From Mucilaginibacter hurinus (GTDB lineage Bacteria; Bacteroidota; Bacteroidia; Sphingobacteriales; Sphingobacteriaceae), in NCBI RefSeq assembly GCF_003324525.1, contig NZ_QGDC01000011.1:1-64000 (forward strand): a DNA stretch of 64,000 nt, in the 5' to 3' direction. Shown here piece by piece: positions 37,543 to 48,519 of this stretch (within the stretch, counting starts at the first letter, position 1; each line of letters starts with the position of its first letter). Below the pieces are notes generated by a model. The model was given only the letters and a program-made list of their open reading frames with translations, was not told the DNA's origin and made no database searches. A program made the translations under genes and the position numbers.

Positions 37543-37992
37543 ACGCAATCTTGGATTGTTGTTAAATTGTGGCTGCCGTAACTTGTCCGGGTAGGTACAT
37601 GTACCACGCAGTTGTAACGTTCTATATCAAACTAACCATGTCATCAAACAGTATGACCATAATGTTGCCACGTTTGCCAGTGGGGAGATTATGCTCACAA
37701 ATAAATTACAAGCCGGCATGTAAAATAAACAACACAATATTTTTGCACGTTGATCAATATTTAATATTTGATCAGTCAATCTAATCGTATATTCAGTATT
37801 AATTTCATAAGATCCTATCCAACTTGTTTGTGCCTTATTTAGAATCAATGTACATATATATTAATTTGAAATTAATGATTTTAAATTAATATGTTTGATA
37901 ATAAGTATTATAGCCGTATAATTTTATTATTTAGATAATTGCTGTATTAGTAACCAACTGTCGAAGACTATAATGCATTTATAAGCTTATTA
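37543..37992. other. 450-bp AT-rich regulatory region with palindromes
   Basis: There is no gene here; a weak 71-codon frame at 37569-37784 lacks protein-like features. It contains a perfect 12-bp palindrome GGTACATGTACC (37594-37605) and a near-perfect 24-bp palindrome at 37751-37774 with TGATCAA outer arms. The 3' half is very AT-rich and holds the promoter of the hybrid kinase. Confidence 0.4.
37865..37897 (+). promoter_or_regulatory. Promoter of the propeller hybrid kinase
   Basis: TTTG (37865-37868), 21-bp spacer, TATGTTTG (37890-37897): full agreement with the Bacteroidota consensus. Predicted start near 37904, leader ~89 nt. Confidence 0.55.
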
Positions 37993-40900
37993 ATGAACCT
38001 CCTTAACAGAATCACAATTACATGTGTTGGCATGCTGGTTGGCGTGTGTTGTGTTTTTGCTCAGCCCGCTAAAATAAGCTTTACTACCTTCAACAGTTCT
38101 AACGGTCTCTCCCAAAACACGCTGCATTGTATTTATAAGGACAGATTCGGACTTATGTGGTTTGGTACCCAGGATGGGTTGAACCGATACAATGGCTATG
38201 ATGTACAGGTCTACCGGCATCGGCTGGATAACGATAAAACGTTGCCAGCCAATTTTGTTTCGTCTATTGATGAAGATACGCAAGGGGATTTATGGATAGG
38301 CACAAGGATTGGCGGCTTGAGTAAATACGACCGGGCGAAAGATAAATTTGCAAACTATAAGCATAATCCTTCCAATCCACATTCCATCAGCCATAATAAT
38401 GTAAACGTTATTTACAATGATAAATCATCCAACTTATGGATAGGCACAGAAAAAGGGCTTAACCTTTTTGATAAAAAGCGCCAGAGATTTAAACGGTTTC
38501 TTAATAACCCGCAAGACACCGGCAGTATCAGCAATTCCCTGATATATTCAATATTTGAAGATTCGGATAACAACTTATGGGTAGGCACCGCAAACGGTCT
38601 AAACCGACTTAACAGGAAAACGAAAAAATTTGAGAGATTTTTGTATAAGGCACCCGGGTTAAGGGGAGGCGAAAATTTAATTTATGTTATCATAGAGGAC
38701 GAAAAGAAGCAAATTTGGGTGGGTACCAATAGTGGGTTAATCCTGGTAAATAAAAACACTAAAGCATTTTCGCATTATACGGTTGATCCCGATAAAAATT
38801 CGGCCGATGGAATCAATCCTGTCTTTTGTATGGCTATGGCCGGGCGTAACAGGTTTTGGTTAGGGACCAACACAACGCTGCAATTATTTGACGCAAATAG
38901 TAAGCAGATTATACCTATAACCAACAAAGTTACCGAGGAAAGCGCCATGCCTAATGATGGGATATATTCCATGTTGCATGATAATACAGGTATCTTGTGG
39001 GTAGGCACTACCAGCCAGGGTATACTTAAATACAACAGTAACCTCCCGGTATTTCCCTCGTTCAAAAACTCTTTAAAGGCTATTCCTTCAGCCAAAAATA
39101 TTATCAGAAGCATAGCTGAAGACAACAAAGGCAACCTGTATTTAGCTACCGACGACGGGCTGGAATATTTTAACCGGGACGATTGTTCTTATAAATCCTT
39201 TCGCCATAAAAAGGGAACTACAAACAGCTTGTTAAGTAATTATACTACGGCGGTTATTTACACTAAAAGCCACGATGTTTGGGTAGGTACTTACAGTAGC
39301 GGACTTAATAGGCTCGATCCTCAAACGGGTGTTTTTGAACAGTATACAGCAGGGAGTGGGAGCGGACAATTAAGCGACAACTACATTTATGCGCTGCTGG
39401 AAGATCGTAAGGGTAATATTTGGATAGGTACAGAGTCGGGCGGGGTAAACGTATTTAACCGTAAAACCAAGACCTTTACCAAATACAAAAAAAGCAAGAA
39501 GTCTAACAGTGGCATAGCAGATAATTCGATATTGGCTCTGTATGAAGATAAAAGAGGTAATATATGGATAGGGGGCTACTCGTACGGTATAAGTATTTAT
39601 AATCAGGCAACAAAGTCGTTTTCATATCTGAATACCAAAAACAGCGACCTTAATAATGATGTGGTAAGTGCGTTTTATGAAGATGCAGCCGGTAATATGT
39701 GGATTGGAACTATGGAAGGCGGAATAAACTGCTATAACATACACACACATAAGTTTACTGCCTTTAATGAACAATCCGGACTAATAAACAATACCATTAA
39801 TTATATAACAGCAGATAAGCAGGGCTTTTTATGGCTGGGCACAAATCAGGGGATTATACGCTTTGATCCGGCTAGGAAGAAATTTAGAAACTTTAATTTA
39901 TACAATGGTTTAAAAACCCTTGAGTTTAACATTGGCGCGGGAACAAATTTACGAAACGGCGAGATTGTGTTAGGTAGCATAAATGGTTTCAATATAATTG
40001 ATCCGGCAAACCTGCCGCTAAATAAGAACAGGCCACCTGTTGTTTTTACCGGTTTGGAGTTGTTCAATAAACCCGTCCGGATAGGAGAGAATTCTATTTT
40101 GAAACAAAACATTCTTACCACAAAGGAAATTGTTTTGCCTTACAATCAATCCGTTGTCACCATTGAGTTTGCGGCCCTGGACTATACAGTACCCGAAAAA
40201 AACAAGTATATATATAAACTGGAGGGATTTGATGAGGCGTGGCGTCTGGGTAACAGCAGGCGCGAAGCTACTTACACTAACCTAGACCCCGGCACCTATA
40301 TATTTGAGGTAAAGGGAGCTAATAATGACGGCGAATGGAATCCTGTAAGTAGCAAACTGATTATTACGGTTGATCCCCCGTACTGGATGACGTGGTGGTT
40401 CAGGGCGCTTTTTTTACTAACTTGTATATGCCTGGTTTATCTTTTTTATCGCTATCGTATTCGTTTTTTAAGAAAAGCGCAGGCTGAACTTGAGAAGCAG
40501 GTACGCCAACGTACATTTGAGTTAAGACTACAGTCTAATGAATTACGTGATTTAAACATCCACCTTCAATCGCAGGCAGAGGAGTTACAGGTACAGGCAG
40601 AAGAATTGCAATCGCAGTCAGAAGAATTGCAATCGCAGTCTGAAGAGCTACAATCTAAAACAAACGACCTTGAGCACCTTAATAATGAATTGCAACGACA
40701 AAAAGCTGAAGAGCGGAAGGCACGGATGGAGGCCGAAAAAGCAAATAAAGCCAAAAGTACTTTTTTGGCTACCATGAGCCATGAGATAAGGACACCCATG
40801 AATGGGGTGTTAGGAATGGCATCGCTGCTATCGGAGACACAATTGGATATTGAGCAACGTGAATACACCGAGGCAATTTTAAACAGCGGAGAATCTTTAC

Positions 40901-42270
40901 TGTGTGTAATAAATGATGTGCTTGATTTTTCTAAAATAGAATCAGGTAACATGGAATTGGATCCGCATGATTTTGAGTTGCGCAAATGTGTTGAAGACGT
41001 TTTAGAATTGTTCTCATCTAAGTCAGCTCAATCAGGCATCGATCTGGTTTACCATATAGAAGACGGGATACCTGACTATATATATTCCGATAGCTTTCGC
41101 TTGCGTCAGGTACTAACAAACATGGTAGGGAACGCAACAAAGTTTACTCATAAGGGCGAAATATTTGTAGGTATAACTCGCGGGCCGGTAACCGATGATG
41201 AAGTAATGCTGTATTTTGAAATAAGGGATACAGGCATTGGAATACCCGAAGAACAAATTGGAAATTTGTTTAAAGCGTTTAACCAGGTTGATTCTTCTAT
41301 AACCCGCCGGTATGGTGGTTCAGGTTTAGGTCTGGCTATTTGCGAACGCTTGATTAAATTATTGGGTGGCAGCGTGAGCGTGAAAAGTAAACTTGGCATC
41401 GGTACTACCTTTACCTTTAGTATGCTTTGCAAAAGCGGAAAAGTTACACCCGGTAGCTTGCATGAGGATACCAACATTTGCGAAGGGAAAAAGGTATTGG
41501 TAGTTGATGATAATGCTACAAATCTGCAAATACTTCAAAAGCAGTTAAGCAAACGCAAGATGACTGTTGTGGCTGTTTCATCTGGAATTGAGGCTCTTAA
41601 TGTCTTTGCGACACAGAATGACCTTGACCTGGTAATTACCGATATGCAAATGCCGGATATGGACGGAGTTCAGCTAAGTGTTAAAATTAAGGCCATCCGC
41701 CAAAACCTGCCTATTATTTTGCTGAGTTCGCTGGGGAATGAAAACAAGAAGCAATACCCGCACCTGTTTTCGTCGGTGTTAACAAAACCTGTAAAGCAAA
41801 TCCACCTTTTCAAAGTAATTGAACTAGCGCTGATAAAAGACAAAGCATCAGCTTCTGAAGATAAAAAGAGTATACTTTCCGAAGGTTTTGCCCTTGAGTA
41901 TCCTTTCAGGATATTAGTAGCAGAAGATAACCTGATGAATCAAAAGCTGATTATAAGGGTATTAAATAAACTGGGCTATCTGCCGGACCTGGCATGTGAC
42001 GGCAAACAGGTATTAACCATGATGGAGGCTAAACCATACGACATTATTTTTATGGATGTGCAGATGCCCGAGTTGGATGGTTTGGAAGCCACACGTTTAG
42101 TGAGGAAGACATATGGTGCCAAACCCCTTATTATCGCCATGACTGCTAATGTGATGAGCGAGGATAAAGAAAATTGTCTTAAAGCTGGTATGGACGGTTA
42201 TATATCAAAGCCCATTAACCTGGAAACGCTTGTTAACTATTTACGCGATTTGTTTAATAATCCTAGTTGA
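37993..42270 (+). CDS. Periplasmic-propeller hybrid histidine kinase with two receivers
   Basis: A 1425-aa one-protein relay. After a signal peptide (1-24) come repeated two-component propeller blades (for example [19 protein letters not shown], then [24 protein letters not shown] units) and a Y_Y_Y domain (about 730-795). These sense a periplasmic ligand, in known cases an oligosaccharide. One TM helix (801-823) leads to a long coiled coil, HisKA with H930 ([12 protein letters not shown]), HATPase ([13 protein letters not shown]), REC1 with D1217 ([10 protein letters not shown]) and REC2 with D1355 ([10 protein letters not shown]). Classic Bacteroides HTCS proteins end in an AraC-type HTH; this one does not, so it must pass its signal on. 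Convergent with the DUF2231 operon, 8-bp overlap. Confidence 0.9.
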   Translation: MNLLNRITITCVGMLVGVCCVFAQPAKISFTTFNSSNGLSQNTLHCIYKDRFGLMWFGTQDGLNRYNGYDVQVYRHRLDNDKTLPANFVSSIDEDTQGDLWIGTRIGGLSKYDRAKDKFANYKHNPSNPHSISHNNVNVIYNDKSSNLWIGTEKGLNLFDKKRQRFKRFLNNPQDTGSISNSLIYSIFEDSDNNLWVGTANGLNRLNRKTKKFERFLYKAPGLRGGENLIYVIIEDEKKQIWVGTNSGLILVNKNTKAFSHYTVDPDKNSADGINPVFCMAMAGRNRFWLGTNTTLQLFDANSKQIIPITNKVTEESAMPNDGIYSMLHDNTGILWVGTTSQGILKYNSNLPVFPSFKNSLKAIPSAKNIIRSIAEDNKGNLYLATDDGLEYFNRDDCSYKSFRHKKGTTNSLLSNYTTAVIYTKSHDVWVGTYSSGLNRLDPQTGVFEQYTAGSGSGQLSDNYIYALLEDRKGNIWIGTESGGVNVFNRKTKTFTKYKKSKKSNSGIADNSILALYEDKRGNIWIGGYSYGISIYNQATKSFSYLNTKNSDLNNDVVSAFYEDAAGNMWIGTMEGGINCYNIHTHKFTAFNEQSGLINNTINYITADKQGFLWLGTNQGIIRFDPARKKFRNFNLYNGLKTLEFNIGAGTNLRNGEIVLGSINGFNIIDPANLPLNKNRPPVVFTGLELFNKPVRIGENSILKQNILTTKEIVLPYNQSVVTIEFAALDYTVPEKNKYIYKLEGFDEAWRLGNSRREATYTNLDPGTYIFEVKGANNDGEWNPVSSKLIITVDPPYWMTWWFRALFLLTCICLVYLFYRYRIRFLRKAQAELEKQVRQRTFELRLQSNELRDLNIHLQSQAEELQVQAEELQSQSEELQSQSEELQSKTNDLEHLNNELQRQKAEERKARMEAEKANKAKSTFLATMSHEIRTPMNGVLGMASLLSETQLDIEQREYTEAILNSGESLLCVINDVLDFSKIESGNMELDPHDFELRKCVEDVLELFSSKSAQSGIDLVYHIEDGIPDYIYSDSFRLRQVLTNMVGNATKFTHKGEIFVGITRGPVTDDEVMLYFEIRDTGIGIPEEQIGNLFKAFNQVDSSITRRYGGSGLGLAICERLIKLLGGSVSVKSKLGIGTTFTFSMLCKSGKVTPGSLHEDTNICEGKKVLVVDDNATNLQILQKQLSKRKMTVVAVSSGIEALNVFATQNDLDLVITDMQMPDMDGVQLSVKIKAIRQNLPIILLSSLGNENKKQYPHLFSSVLTKPVKQIHLFKVIELALIKDKASASEDKKSILSEGFALEYPFRILVAEDNLMNQKLIIRVLNKLGYLPDLACDGKQVLTMMEAKPYDIIFMDVQMPELDGLEATRLVRKTYGAKPLIIAMTANVMSEDKENCLKAGMDGYISKPINLETLVNYLRDLFNNPS
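40567..40650 (+). repeat. Four 21-bp tandem repeats coding heptads
   Basis: Units start at 40567, 40588, 40609 and 40630, of the form CAATCGCAGTCAGAAGAATTG. They encode QSQAEEL / QVQAEEL / QSQSEEL heptads in the coiled coil between membrane helix and kinase core. Units 3 and 4 are nearly identical, which suggests recent slippage expansion. Confidence 0.7.
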
Positions 42271-44380
42271 AAAATATCTCATCAACCAGGAATATGGCTG
42301 CCGACTTAGTTTTTATATGCAGGTAAGCTATCTTTTTAGGTTTGAGTTTACATTCAACAACTGTTATAAATGAAGGGCGGTTCTCTCCCGGTGCAAGCTG
42401 TGGCTTCACGGTACTTAATAGTTGCATTTGGCTTTTATTGGCTCCTCCCCACACTTCAACAATTTCGGGCGGCCTTTTGCCGAAAAGACCAACTGTAATG
42501 CTGTGAAATAAAATAGACGAAAGCGTAACCGGCTTATCAAAGAAAAATGCTAATTCAGTATTTCCCTGCAAGCCTAACCAACTATCGCTGTTTACATCCA
42601 TGCCGCCTAGTTGCCCGTCTATAAGTCTTTTTTTACCGTTGTTATAGGACATGGCTATTGTGGTTAATACAGCCAGGCTGTCAGGTTTGTATATGCCTTT
42701 AAAAAGATCGGCTGTAACAACCTGACTACTTAACCAACCCCTTTTAAAAGCCTTCATTTTTAAAGTGGTGTTTTTGGTAAAGTGTACCCCTTTTTCTAAC
42801 AATGCAGAAACACTGTCGGGTTCACTTCCATCAGTGGTGTATCGTATTTCAACTCCCTTTATAGGATGTTTAATACCCAAAGAGTCTGCCGGGAGTGAAT
42901 TTTGAATGATAAAGCCGTTAGACTTTAGTTGCGGCGGATTTAATTTGATGGGCTTACCATCGTCTTTATAACCGGCAATAAAGGTAATGCCTTTGTGAGC
43001 TTTATCAAGTTGCTTGGTTTCCGCGCTGGTAATGCTGGTATTCCAGATGGCAACCTGCTTTAAACTTTTAATTGCGGATAGTTGAGACAAGTTATTGTAA
43101 CTTACTTTAGTGCCTGCCAGCGACAGGCTTTTTAAATATTTTAAAGGAGCAAGATACTGCAATCCTTTCCCGGTAACGTCAGTGAAATTAAGGTTGAGGT
43201 GCCGCAGATTGGTAAACTGTGCTATTGTTTTAAGTTCTGCATCTGTTACAGGCATTTTATTTAAACTGAGCGATATTACCTGCTCTTTGATGGCCGCTAA
43301 TTCTTCTATTGCCTTTGGGGTATAAACGGCAGGGTTATACAAGTTTACTTTTAGCGCAGGCGACTCTTTGGCCAATGGAAGTATCACCCGGTAATCATTA
43401 CTTAGTTTTTTCACCGTGTTATCATCTGCTGCTGCAAAATCATAGCGATCTTCGTTAACGGCGGGTTTTAAAAAGCTTGCTGCTATTATCCTGAGCGAGT
43501 CGTTTTCGGGGAGTTCAACAACTTTTTTCTTAAAATCGGCATTGGCTTTTACCCATAGGTGCAGTAGCAATGTTTCCTGTTCGGTAAGTTGTACCTTGCC
43601 TTTTGGAGGCATGTGCTTTTTATCTTCTTCGGGTAAGTGAATACGCTGCAACAAAAGGCTTAATTCAGGTTTGCCCGGTATAATCAGCTTCCCGGTTTTA
43701 CCACCTTTCATTATGGCTTCAGGATCTGTCAGCAATAGTTCACCCTTTATTTTTTCAGTATTATGGCAGCTGGTGCATTTAGCTTCAAATATAGGTTTAA
43801 CTACATGTTCATACACGGCAGCTTCTTCAATAGGTATTTGCTCAGCTTCGGTTGACATTACCGGCCCTAAAACAAAGTCCTCGCCGTGGGTTAAGGCAGC
43901 GCCGTAATGGCCGGCTGCAATTAGCATAAAAATAGTAAGCAGCGCCGCGCCTTTGGCTACTCTTGGTTTATACCAATTAGCGTCACGATACCAGTATATT
44001 AACGACGCGATGAAAACAATGCTTACACCCGTCCATTTATGCCATTGCAAAATACTACCACTGTAACCCTCTTCTTTTGCCAGGAAAAGGCCCATAATAA
44101 CTGTAACAGCTGATGAAATTGCACCTATTAACAGCAAATTGGAAGTAAAGCTTTTGTAAAAGCCCTGATCGCCATACTCTTCCTTGTACCGGAAAAACTC
44201 AAGTGCCATTGATAATATGAGTATAACGATAGGAAAATGGAGCATAAGCGGGTGCATACGCCCTATTGGCTGCAACCATTGCGGCACCAGAATTTTACTT
44301 TCAAAAACTAGTAAAAAAAGGATAAGGGTATTTAAGGCAAACAATAGGTTGCCGGCTAAACCTTTAAGGTTATTTCTCAT
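42263..44380 (-). CDS. DUF2231-cytochrome c-LRR membrane protein
   Basis: A 705-aa multidomain protein. The N-terminal membrane part, with about five helices and [12 protein letters not shown] (41-52), is a DUF2231-like domain. A PSCyt1-type haem site CTSCH (202-206) follows, with HMPPKGK supplying a likely distal ligand region. The LRR-like repeats (about 355-470: [28 protein letters not shown]) come next. After them come an FN3/chitobiase-like stretch ([14 protein letters not shown]) and a C-terminal beta domain. It is the last gene of a three-gene unit with DUF1501 and PSCyt1/DUF1549/DUF1553 proteins, a set seen in Planctomycetes and Bacteroidota without an assigned function; redox-linked degradation is often suggested. 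It begins 16 bp after the DUF1501 gene. Confidence 0.8.
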   Translation of the reverse strand: MRNNLKGLAGNLLFALNTLILFLLVFESKILVPQWLQPIGRMHPLMLHFPIVILILSMALEFFRYKEEYGDQGFYKSFTSNLLLIGAISSAVTVIMGLFLAKEEGYSGSILQWHKWTGVSIVFIASLIYWYRDANWYKPRVAKGAALLTIFMLIAAGHYGAALTHGEDFVLGPVMSTEAEQIPIEEAAVYEHVVKPIFEAKCTSCHNTEKIKGELLLTDPEAIMKGGKTGKLIIPGKPELSLLLQRIHLPEEDKKHMPPKGKVQLTEQETLLLHLWVKANADFKKKVVELPENDSLRIIAASFLKPAVNEDRYDFAAADDNTVKKLSNDYRVILPLAKESPALKVNLYNPAVYTPKAIEELAAIKEQVISLSLNKMPVTDAELKTIAQFTNLRHLNLNFTDVTGKGLQYLAPLKYLKSLSLAGTKVSYNNLSQLSAIKSLKQVAIWNTSITSAETKQLDKAHKGITFIAGYKDDGKPIKLNPPQLKSNGFIIQNSLPADSLGIKHPIKGVEIRYTTDGSEPDSVSALLEKGVHFTKNTTLKMKAFKRGWLSSQVVTADLFKGIYKPDSLAVLTTIAMSYNNGKKRLIDGQLGGMDVNSDSWLGLQGNTELAFFFDKPVTLSSILFHSITVGLFGKRPPEIVEVWGGANKSQMQLLSTVKPQLAPGENRPSFITVVECKLKPKKIAYLHIKTKSAAIFLVDEIFFN

Positions 44381-44396
44381 ATTATAGTACGGTGGA

Positions 44397-45854
44397 TCAG
44401 GCTAAAATATCTTTAACTACCTTGCCGGAAACGTCGGTTAAACGGTAACGTCGGCCTAAATGTTTATAAATCAGTTTTTCATGGTCAAGCCCCAACTGGT
44501 TTAATACCGTGGCTTGAAAATCGTGCACATGCACCGGATTTTTAACTATGTTATATCCAAAATCATCTGATTCGCCATACACTATGCCGGGTTTAATGCC
44601 GCCGCCTGCCATCCATATGCTAAAACAGCGGGGATGGTGGTCGCGCCCATAATTGTCTTTTGTAAGAGCACCCTGGCTGTAGTTTGTTCTGCCGAACTCG
44701 CCGCCCCATATAACCAAGGTTTCATCCAGCAAGCCGCGTTGTTTTAAATCTGTTATCAAAGCAGCTGATGCCTGGTCAACATCCAGCGCTTGTTTGCGCA
44801 TATCCCCCGGCAGGTTGCCGTGCTGGTCCCAGCCCTGGTGATAGAGTTGCACAAATCGTACGCCGTTTTCTGATAGTTTACGCGCAAGCAGGCAATTGGC
44901 CGCATACGTGCCCGGTACCAGGCAGTCCGGGCCGTACATTTTTATAATATCGTCAGATTCTTTTGATATATCGGTTACTTCAGGTATGGCAGTTTGCATA
45001 CGGTAGGCCATTTCATACTGCTGTATTTTAGCGTTTATTTCCGGATCGCCCATTTCTTGATACGACAGCTGGTTTACCTCCGCCAGGTTATCAAGCATTT
45101 TACGGCGTTCAGCTTTACTAAGGCCATCCTGGTCGTTAAGATAAAGTACGGGCTCTTCGCCTTTGCTAAATTGCACGCCCTGGTGGATGGAATCAAGAAA
45201 TCCGTTTGTCCAAAGCTTTGAATACACACCCTGGCCAACCCCCTTGCCGCGCGAAAGCAATACGGTAAAGGCAGGCAGGTTTTTATTTTCGCTCCCCAAG
45301 CCATAACTTAACCACGCCCCCATGCTGGGACGGTTTCCCTGTTGCGCGCCGGTTTGAAAAAATGTTAACGCGGGGTCGTGGTTTATCGCTTCGGTATACA
45401 TTGATTTTACAATGCATAGGTCGTCAACTATTTTTGAAGTATAAGGAAATAAGTCGCTTACCCAGGCGCCCGATTGGCCATACTGTTTAAAATCAACAAA
45501 CGAGCCCACCAGCGGGAACGACGCCTGGCCAGACGTCATACCGGTAAGCCGCTGCCCCATACGCACCGATGCAGGCAGTTCCTGGCCCCACATCTCGCGC
45601 AATTTGGGTTTATAGTCAAACGACTCCAGTTGAGATGGCGCGCCGTTTTGAAACAGGTAGATAACACGTTGCGCCTTCGGCGCGAAATGCGGTATGCCCG
45701 GGGTAAAACCAAAGTCATCATCCCCGCCAATTCCTTTAAGCAAATCGGGTACCAACAGCGACCCTAATGCTACGCTGCCTAATCCCAGGCTTAATTTTGA
45801 TAAAAAGCGCCGCCTGTTTTGATTAAGCGCGTGCTCCATAAATTCATTTGCCAT
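44397..45854 (-). CDS. DUF1501 protein with Tat signal
   Basis: A 485-aa protein of the DUF1501 family, related to the alkaline-phosphatase/sulfatase fold. NRRRFLSKLSLGLGSVALGS (13-32) is a Tat-type export signal, so the protein folds before export. Features include YLFQNGAPSQLESFDYKP (69-86), GVRFVQLYHQGWDQH, and WGGEFGRTNYSQG with GRDHHPRCFSIWMAGGGIKPG. The family's histidine and aspartate ligands suggest a metal site. It lies 3 bp after the PSCyt1/DUF1553 gene. The enzymatic reaction is unknown. Confidence 0.88.
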   Translation of the reverse strand: MANEFMEHALNQNRRRFLSKLSLGLGSVALGSLLVPDLLKGIGGDDDFGFTPGIPHFAPKAQRVIYLFQNGAPSQLESFDYKPKLREMWGQELPASVRMGQRLTGMTSGQASFPLVGSFVDFKQYGQSGAWVSDLFPYTSKIVDDLCIVKSMYTEAINHDPALTFFQTGAQQGNRPSMGAWLSYGLGSENKNLPAFTVLLSRGKGVGQGVYSKLWTNGFLDSIHQGVQFSKGEEPVLYLNDQDGLSKAERRKMLDNLAEVNQLSYQEMGDPEINAKIQQYEMAYRMQTAIPEVTDISKESDDIIKMYGPDCLVPGTYAANCLLARKLSENGVRFVQLYHQGWDQHGNLPGDMRKQALDVDQASAALITDLKQRGLLDETLVIWGGEFGRTNYSQGALTKDNYGRDHHPRCFSIWMAGGGIKPGIVYGESDDFGYNIVKNPVHVHDFQATVLNQLGLDHEKLIYKHLGRRYRLTDVSGKVVKDILA

Positions 45855-45857
45855 AAC

Positions 45858-48185
45858 TTATGATTTTGTAATGGTTTCCTCAAGGTTATACATATTCACT
45901 ATCACTTGCATTAGCGCCGCCAGTTTAATCTTGTCAGCATTCTTCGGCAAAGGATATTCGCCCACTGCCAACAATTTAGAGGCTTTTTGCTGTGTCAGGG
46001 TCTCTAGCCGCCACTTATACAAATCAGCTAACAGGGCCGACTCCTTGTCGCCCGGCTTTCGGCATACTATCAGGCGAAAGGCCTTGTTTATCTTATCTTG
46101 CTCTGCACTTTTCTCCTGTTGCAATTTACCTGCTAAAACGCGTGCCGCTTCAAGCACCGTTGGGTCATTCATCATAGCTAATGCCTGTAGCGGGGTGTTA
46201 GTGCTTTGGCGTTTCACTTCGCACTGGTCGCGGTTACTGGCATCAAATATCCCCATAGCCGGTGGTGGCACTGTGCGTTTTATAAAGGTGTACATTCCCC
46301 TGCGATAAAGTTGCGCCCCATGGTCCTGTTTATAGGTACCCAGCATACCCAGGCTGCCCCCTGTTGATGCAGCCGCTTCCCATAAACCCGCCGGTTGGTA
46401 GGGTTTCACACTTGGTCCGCCTATGGTTTTATTTAACAGGCCACTGCTTGATAGCACCAGGTCCTTAATAAATTCAGCTTTTATACGGTACCGCGGACTG
46501 CGGGCCAGAAATATGTTATCCGGATCAACTTCCATTTTTGCTTTAGAAACAACAGCAGATTGCCGATATGTTGCAGAAGTAACTATTTGCCTTACCAGGC
46601 GCTTTATATCCCAGCCATGGCTCATAAAGTCGGCACACAACCAATCAAGTAATGCCGGGTGACTTGGCAACTCGCCCTGCATCCCAAAATCGCCCGAGGT
46701 TTTTACAATGCCTTTGCCGAAAAATTCCTGCCATACCTGGTTAACAAACACACGCGAAGTAAGCGGGTTGCGTTTATCAGTGGCCCATTGTGCCAGCCCA
46801 AGCCTGTTTTTTGGCAGTTTGTTACTGAAAGGCATTATGGCCACAGGTACGCCCGGCTGTACTTGCTCGCCATGGCTATCGTACACACCGCGGTTTAATA
46901 TATAAGTTTTACGTACACTGTCGGTGTTATCGCCCATAACAGATACAATGAGATTGCTTGTATCCGGCTTGTTAACAAATTTTAATACAGATTTTACATC
47001 TTCATCGGTTATTTGCATTTTGGGTTTTTTAGCCCAGGTCTCAGGTCCGCCTACAATTGATTCGAAACCATATTCTTTTACATTATTAAAGAACGAGTAA
47101 AGTTGATAGTATTCCTTTTGCGAAAACGGATCGTATTTGTGATCATGACAATGGGCACACTCAAGCGTTACGCCCAGCAAGGCTTTCCCAAACGTGTTGG
47201 TGCGGTCACTCACATATTCCACCCGGTACTCTTCATCAATAACACCACCCTCTTCAGTAATTTTGTGGTTGCGGTTAAAGCCTGTAGCCAGCAACTGCTC
47301 TTTTGTAGCGTTAGGCAACAAATCGCCGGCTATTTGCCAGGTGATAAATTTATCATAAGGTAAATTTTTGTTAAAGGCATGTATCACCCAATCTCTCCAC
47401 GGCCATTGGCTGCGGTAATTATCATCCTGGTATCCGTGCGAGTCGGCATAGCGTGCAACATCAAGCCAGTGCACTGCCATCTTTTCGCCGTATGCAGGGT
47501 CATTTAGTAATTGGTCCACTACTTTGTCATACGCTTTAGGGCTGTTATCTGCTAAAAAGTTCTCCATCATTTTAGCAGATGGCGGCAAACCTGTCAGATC
47601 CAGGCTTACCCGTTTCAGCAGGCGCTCCTTATCGGCTTCTTCATTGGGTTCAAGGCCCTTTTCCTCCTGCTTTTGCAAAATGAAGTAATCAATTTGGTTT
47701 CTGGGCCATTTTTTATTCTTTACCTCGGGTATGCCCGGGCTTTTTACGGCTACAAACGACCAGTGTTTTTCATATTTTGCACCTTGCTTTATCCATTTTT
47801 CTATCAAAGCAATTTCGTACGGCAGCAATTTAAGGTTTGAGTTAGGCGGAGGCATAAGCTGGCTCGAATCTTTTGTTGTCATACGCGCAAATGCTTCCGA
47901 TAATTCAGGCTTACCTGGTACAATTGCATGTGCACCCGGATTTTCTTTCAAGGCCTTATAGGCATCTTCCGCTACATCAAGCCTTAACCCCGCTTCTCGT
48001 TTAGCAGCATCTGGTCCGTGACATGCAAAGCATTTATCTGAAAATATAGGTCTGATATCAAAATTATAACTTATAGTATCGGGCATATTTCCCAGGGCTC
48101 CCCCGGCTTGCGAGCCGGAAGTGCAGGCATACCATGTTGATACAATACAACAAAAAGAAACCACTAAAAAAACAATCCTTCTCAT
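45858..48185 (-). CDS. PSCyt1-DUF1549-DUF1553 lipoprotein
   Basis: A 775-aa protein: lipoprotein signal with C21 in TWYACTSG, then a planctomycete-type cytochrome c haem site CFACH (52-56) in a ~100-aa domain ending MPPPNSNLKL. DUF1549 follows (about 155-360, DYFILQKQEEKGLEPNEEA, HWLDVARYADSHGYQDDN), then DUF1553 (about 460-720, NPLTSRVFVNQVWQEFFGKG, STNTPLQALAMMNDPTVLE). All blocks of the family are intact. It is probably outer-membrane or periplasm facing. First gene of the unit, with the promoter in the 334-bp divergent gap. Confidence 0.9.
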   Translation of the reverse strand: MRRIVFLVVSFCCIVSTWYACTSGSQAGGALGNMPDTISYNFDIRPIFSDKCFACHGPDAAKREAGLRLDVAEDAYKALKENPGAHAIVPGKPELSEAFARMTTKDSSQLMPPPNSNLKLLPYEIALIEKWIKQGAKYEKHWSFVAVKSPGIPEVKNKKWPRNQIDYFILQKQEEKGLEPNEEADKERLLKRVSLDLTGLPPSAKMMENFLADNSPKAYDKVVDQLLNDPAYGEKMAVHWLDVARYADSHGYQDDNYRSQWPWRDWVIHAFNKNLPYDKFITWQIAGDLLPNATKEQLLATGFNRNHKITEEGGVIDEEYRVEYVSDRTNTFGKALLGVTLECAHCHDHKYDPFSQKEYYQLYSFFNNVKEYGFESIVGGPETWAKKPKMQITDEDVKSVLKFVNKPDTSNLIVSVMGDNTDSVRKTYILNRGVYDSHGEQVQPGVPVAIMPFSNKLPKNRLGLAQWATDKRNPLTSRVFVNQVWQEFFGKGIVKTSGDFGMQGELPSHPALLDWLCADFMSHGWDIKRLVRQIVTSATYRQSAVVSKAKMEVDPDNIFLARSPRYRIKAEFIKDLVLSSSGLLNKTIGGPSVKPYQPAGLWEAAASTGGSLGMLGTYKQDHGAQLYRRGMYTFIKRTVPPPAMGIFDASNRDQCEVKRQSTNTPLQALAMMNDPTVLEAARVLAGKLQQEKSAEQDKINKAFRLIVCRKPGDKESALLADLYKWRLETLTQQKASKLLAVGEYPLPKNADKIKLAALMQVIVNMYNLEETITKS

Positions 48186-48519
48186 ATCTATAAATAACGG
48201 GATACAAATTACGGGAAAAAACGACCGCGGTTCGACGCTTTATTTGCTTAAAAATACAAGTTTTTTGACGTTTATCAATACCGATAACATATGGTTGTGT
48301 TATATAATTTTTTATTTCGTAGTATTATAAATAGCATACGTAATAATAAATGTTAATGTATTTGTTGTATAAACTTCGGCCAAGTAGTATCATATATTCG
48401 ATAAAGAGAAATAATCCCAGTCTATTGTGGTACATCGTAAGTAAGAGATTTATGTTAGATATTAAAACTTTTATCTGCCATTTCTATTTAATAGTTTTGG
48501 CAGCACGCATAAAACCATC
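48186..48519. other. 334-bp divergent intergenic region
   Basis: AT-rich gap between the PSCyt1 gene (-) and xthA (+). TAGTTTTG at 48492-48499 fits the -7 element for xthA; the -33 element is not clear. No ORF or repeat is supported. Confidence 0.35.

Noticed and set aside
37569..37784. 71-codon ORF upstream of the propeller kinase
   Set aside because: It covers two palindromes, lacks protein-like composition and the region is regulatory in appearance.
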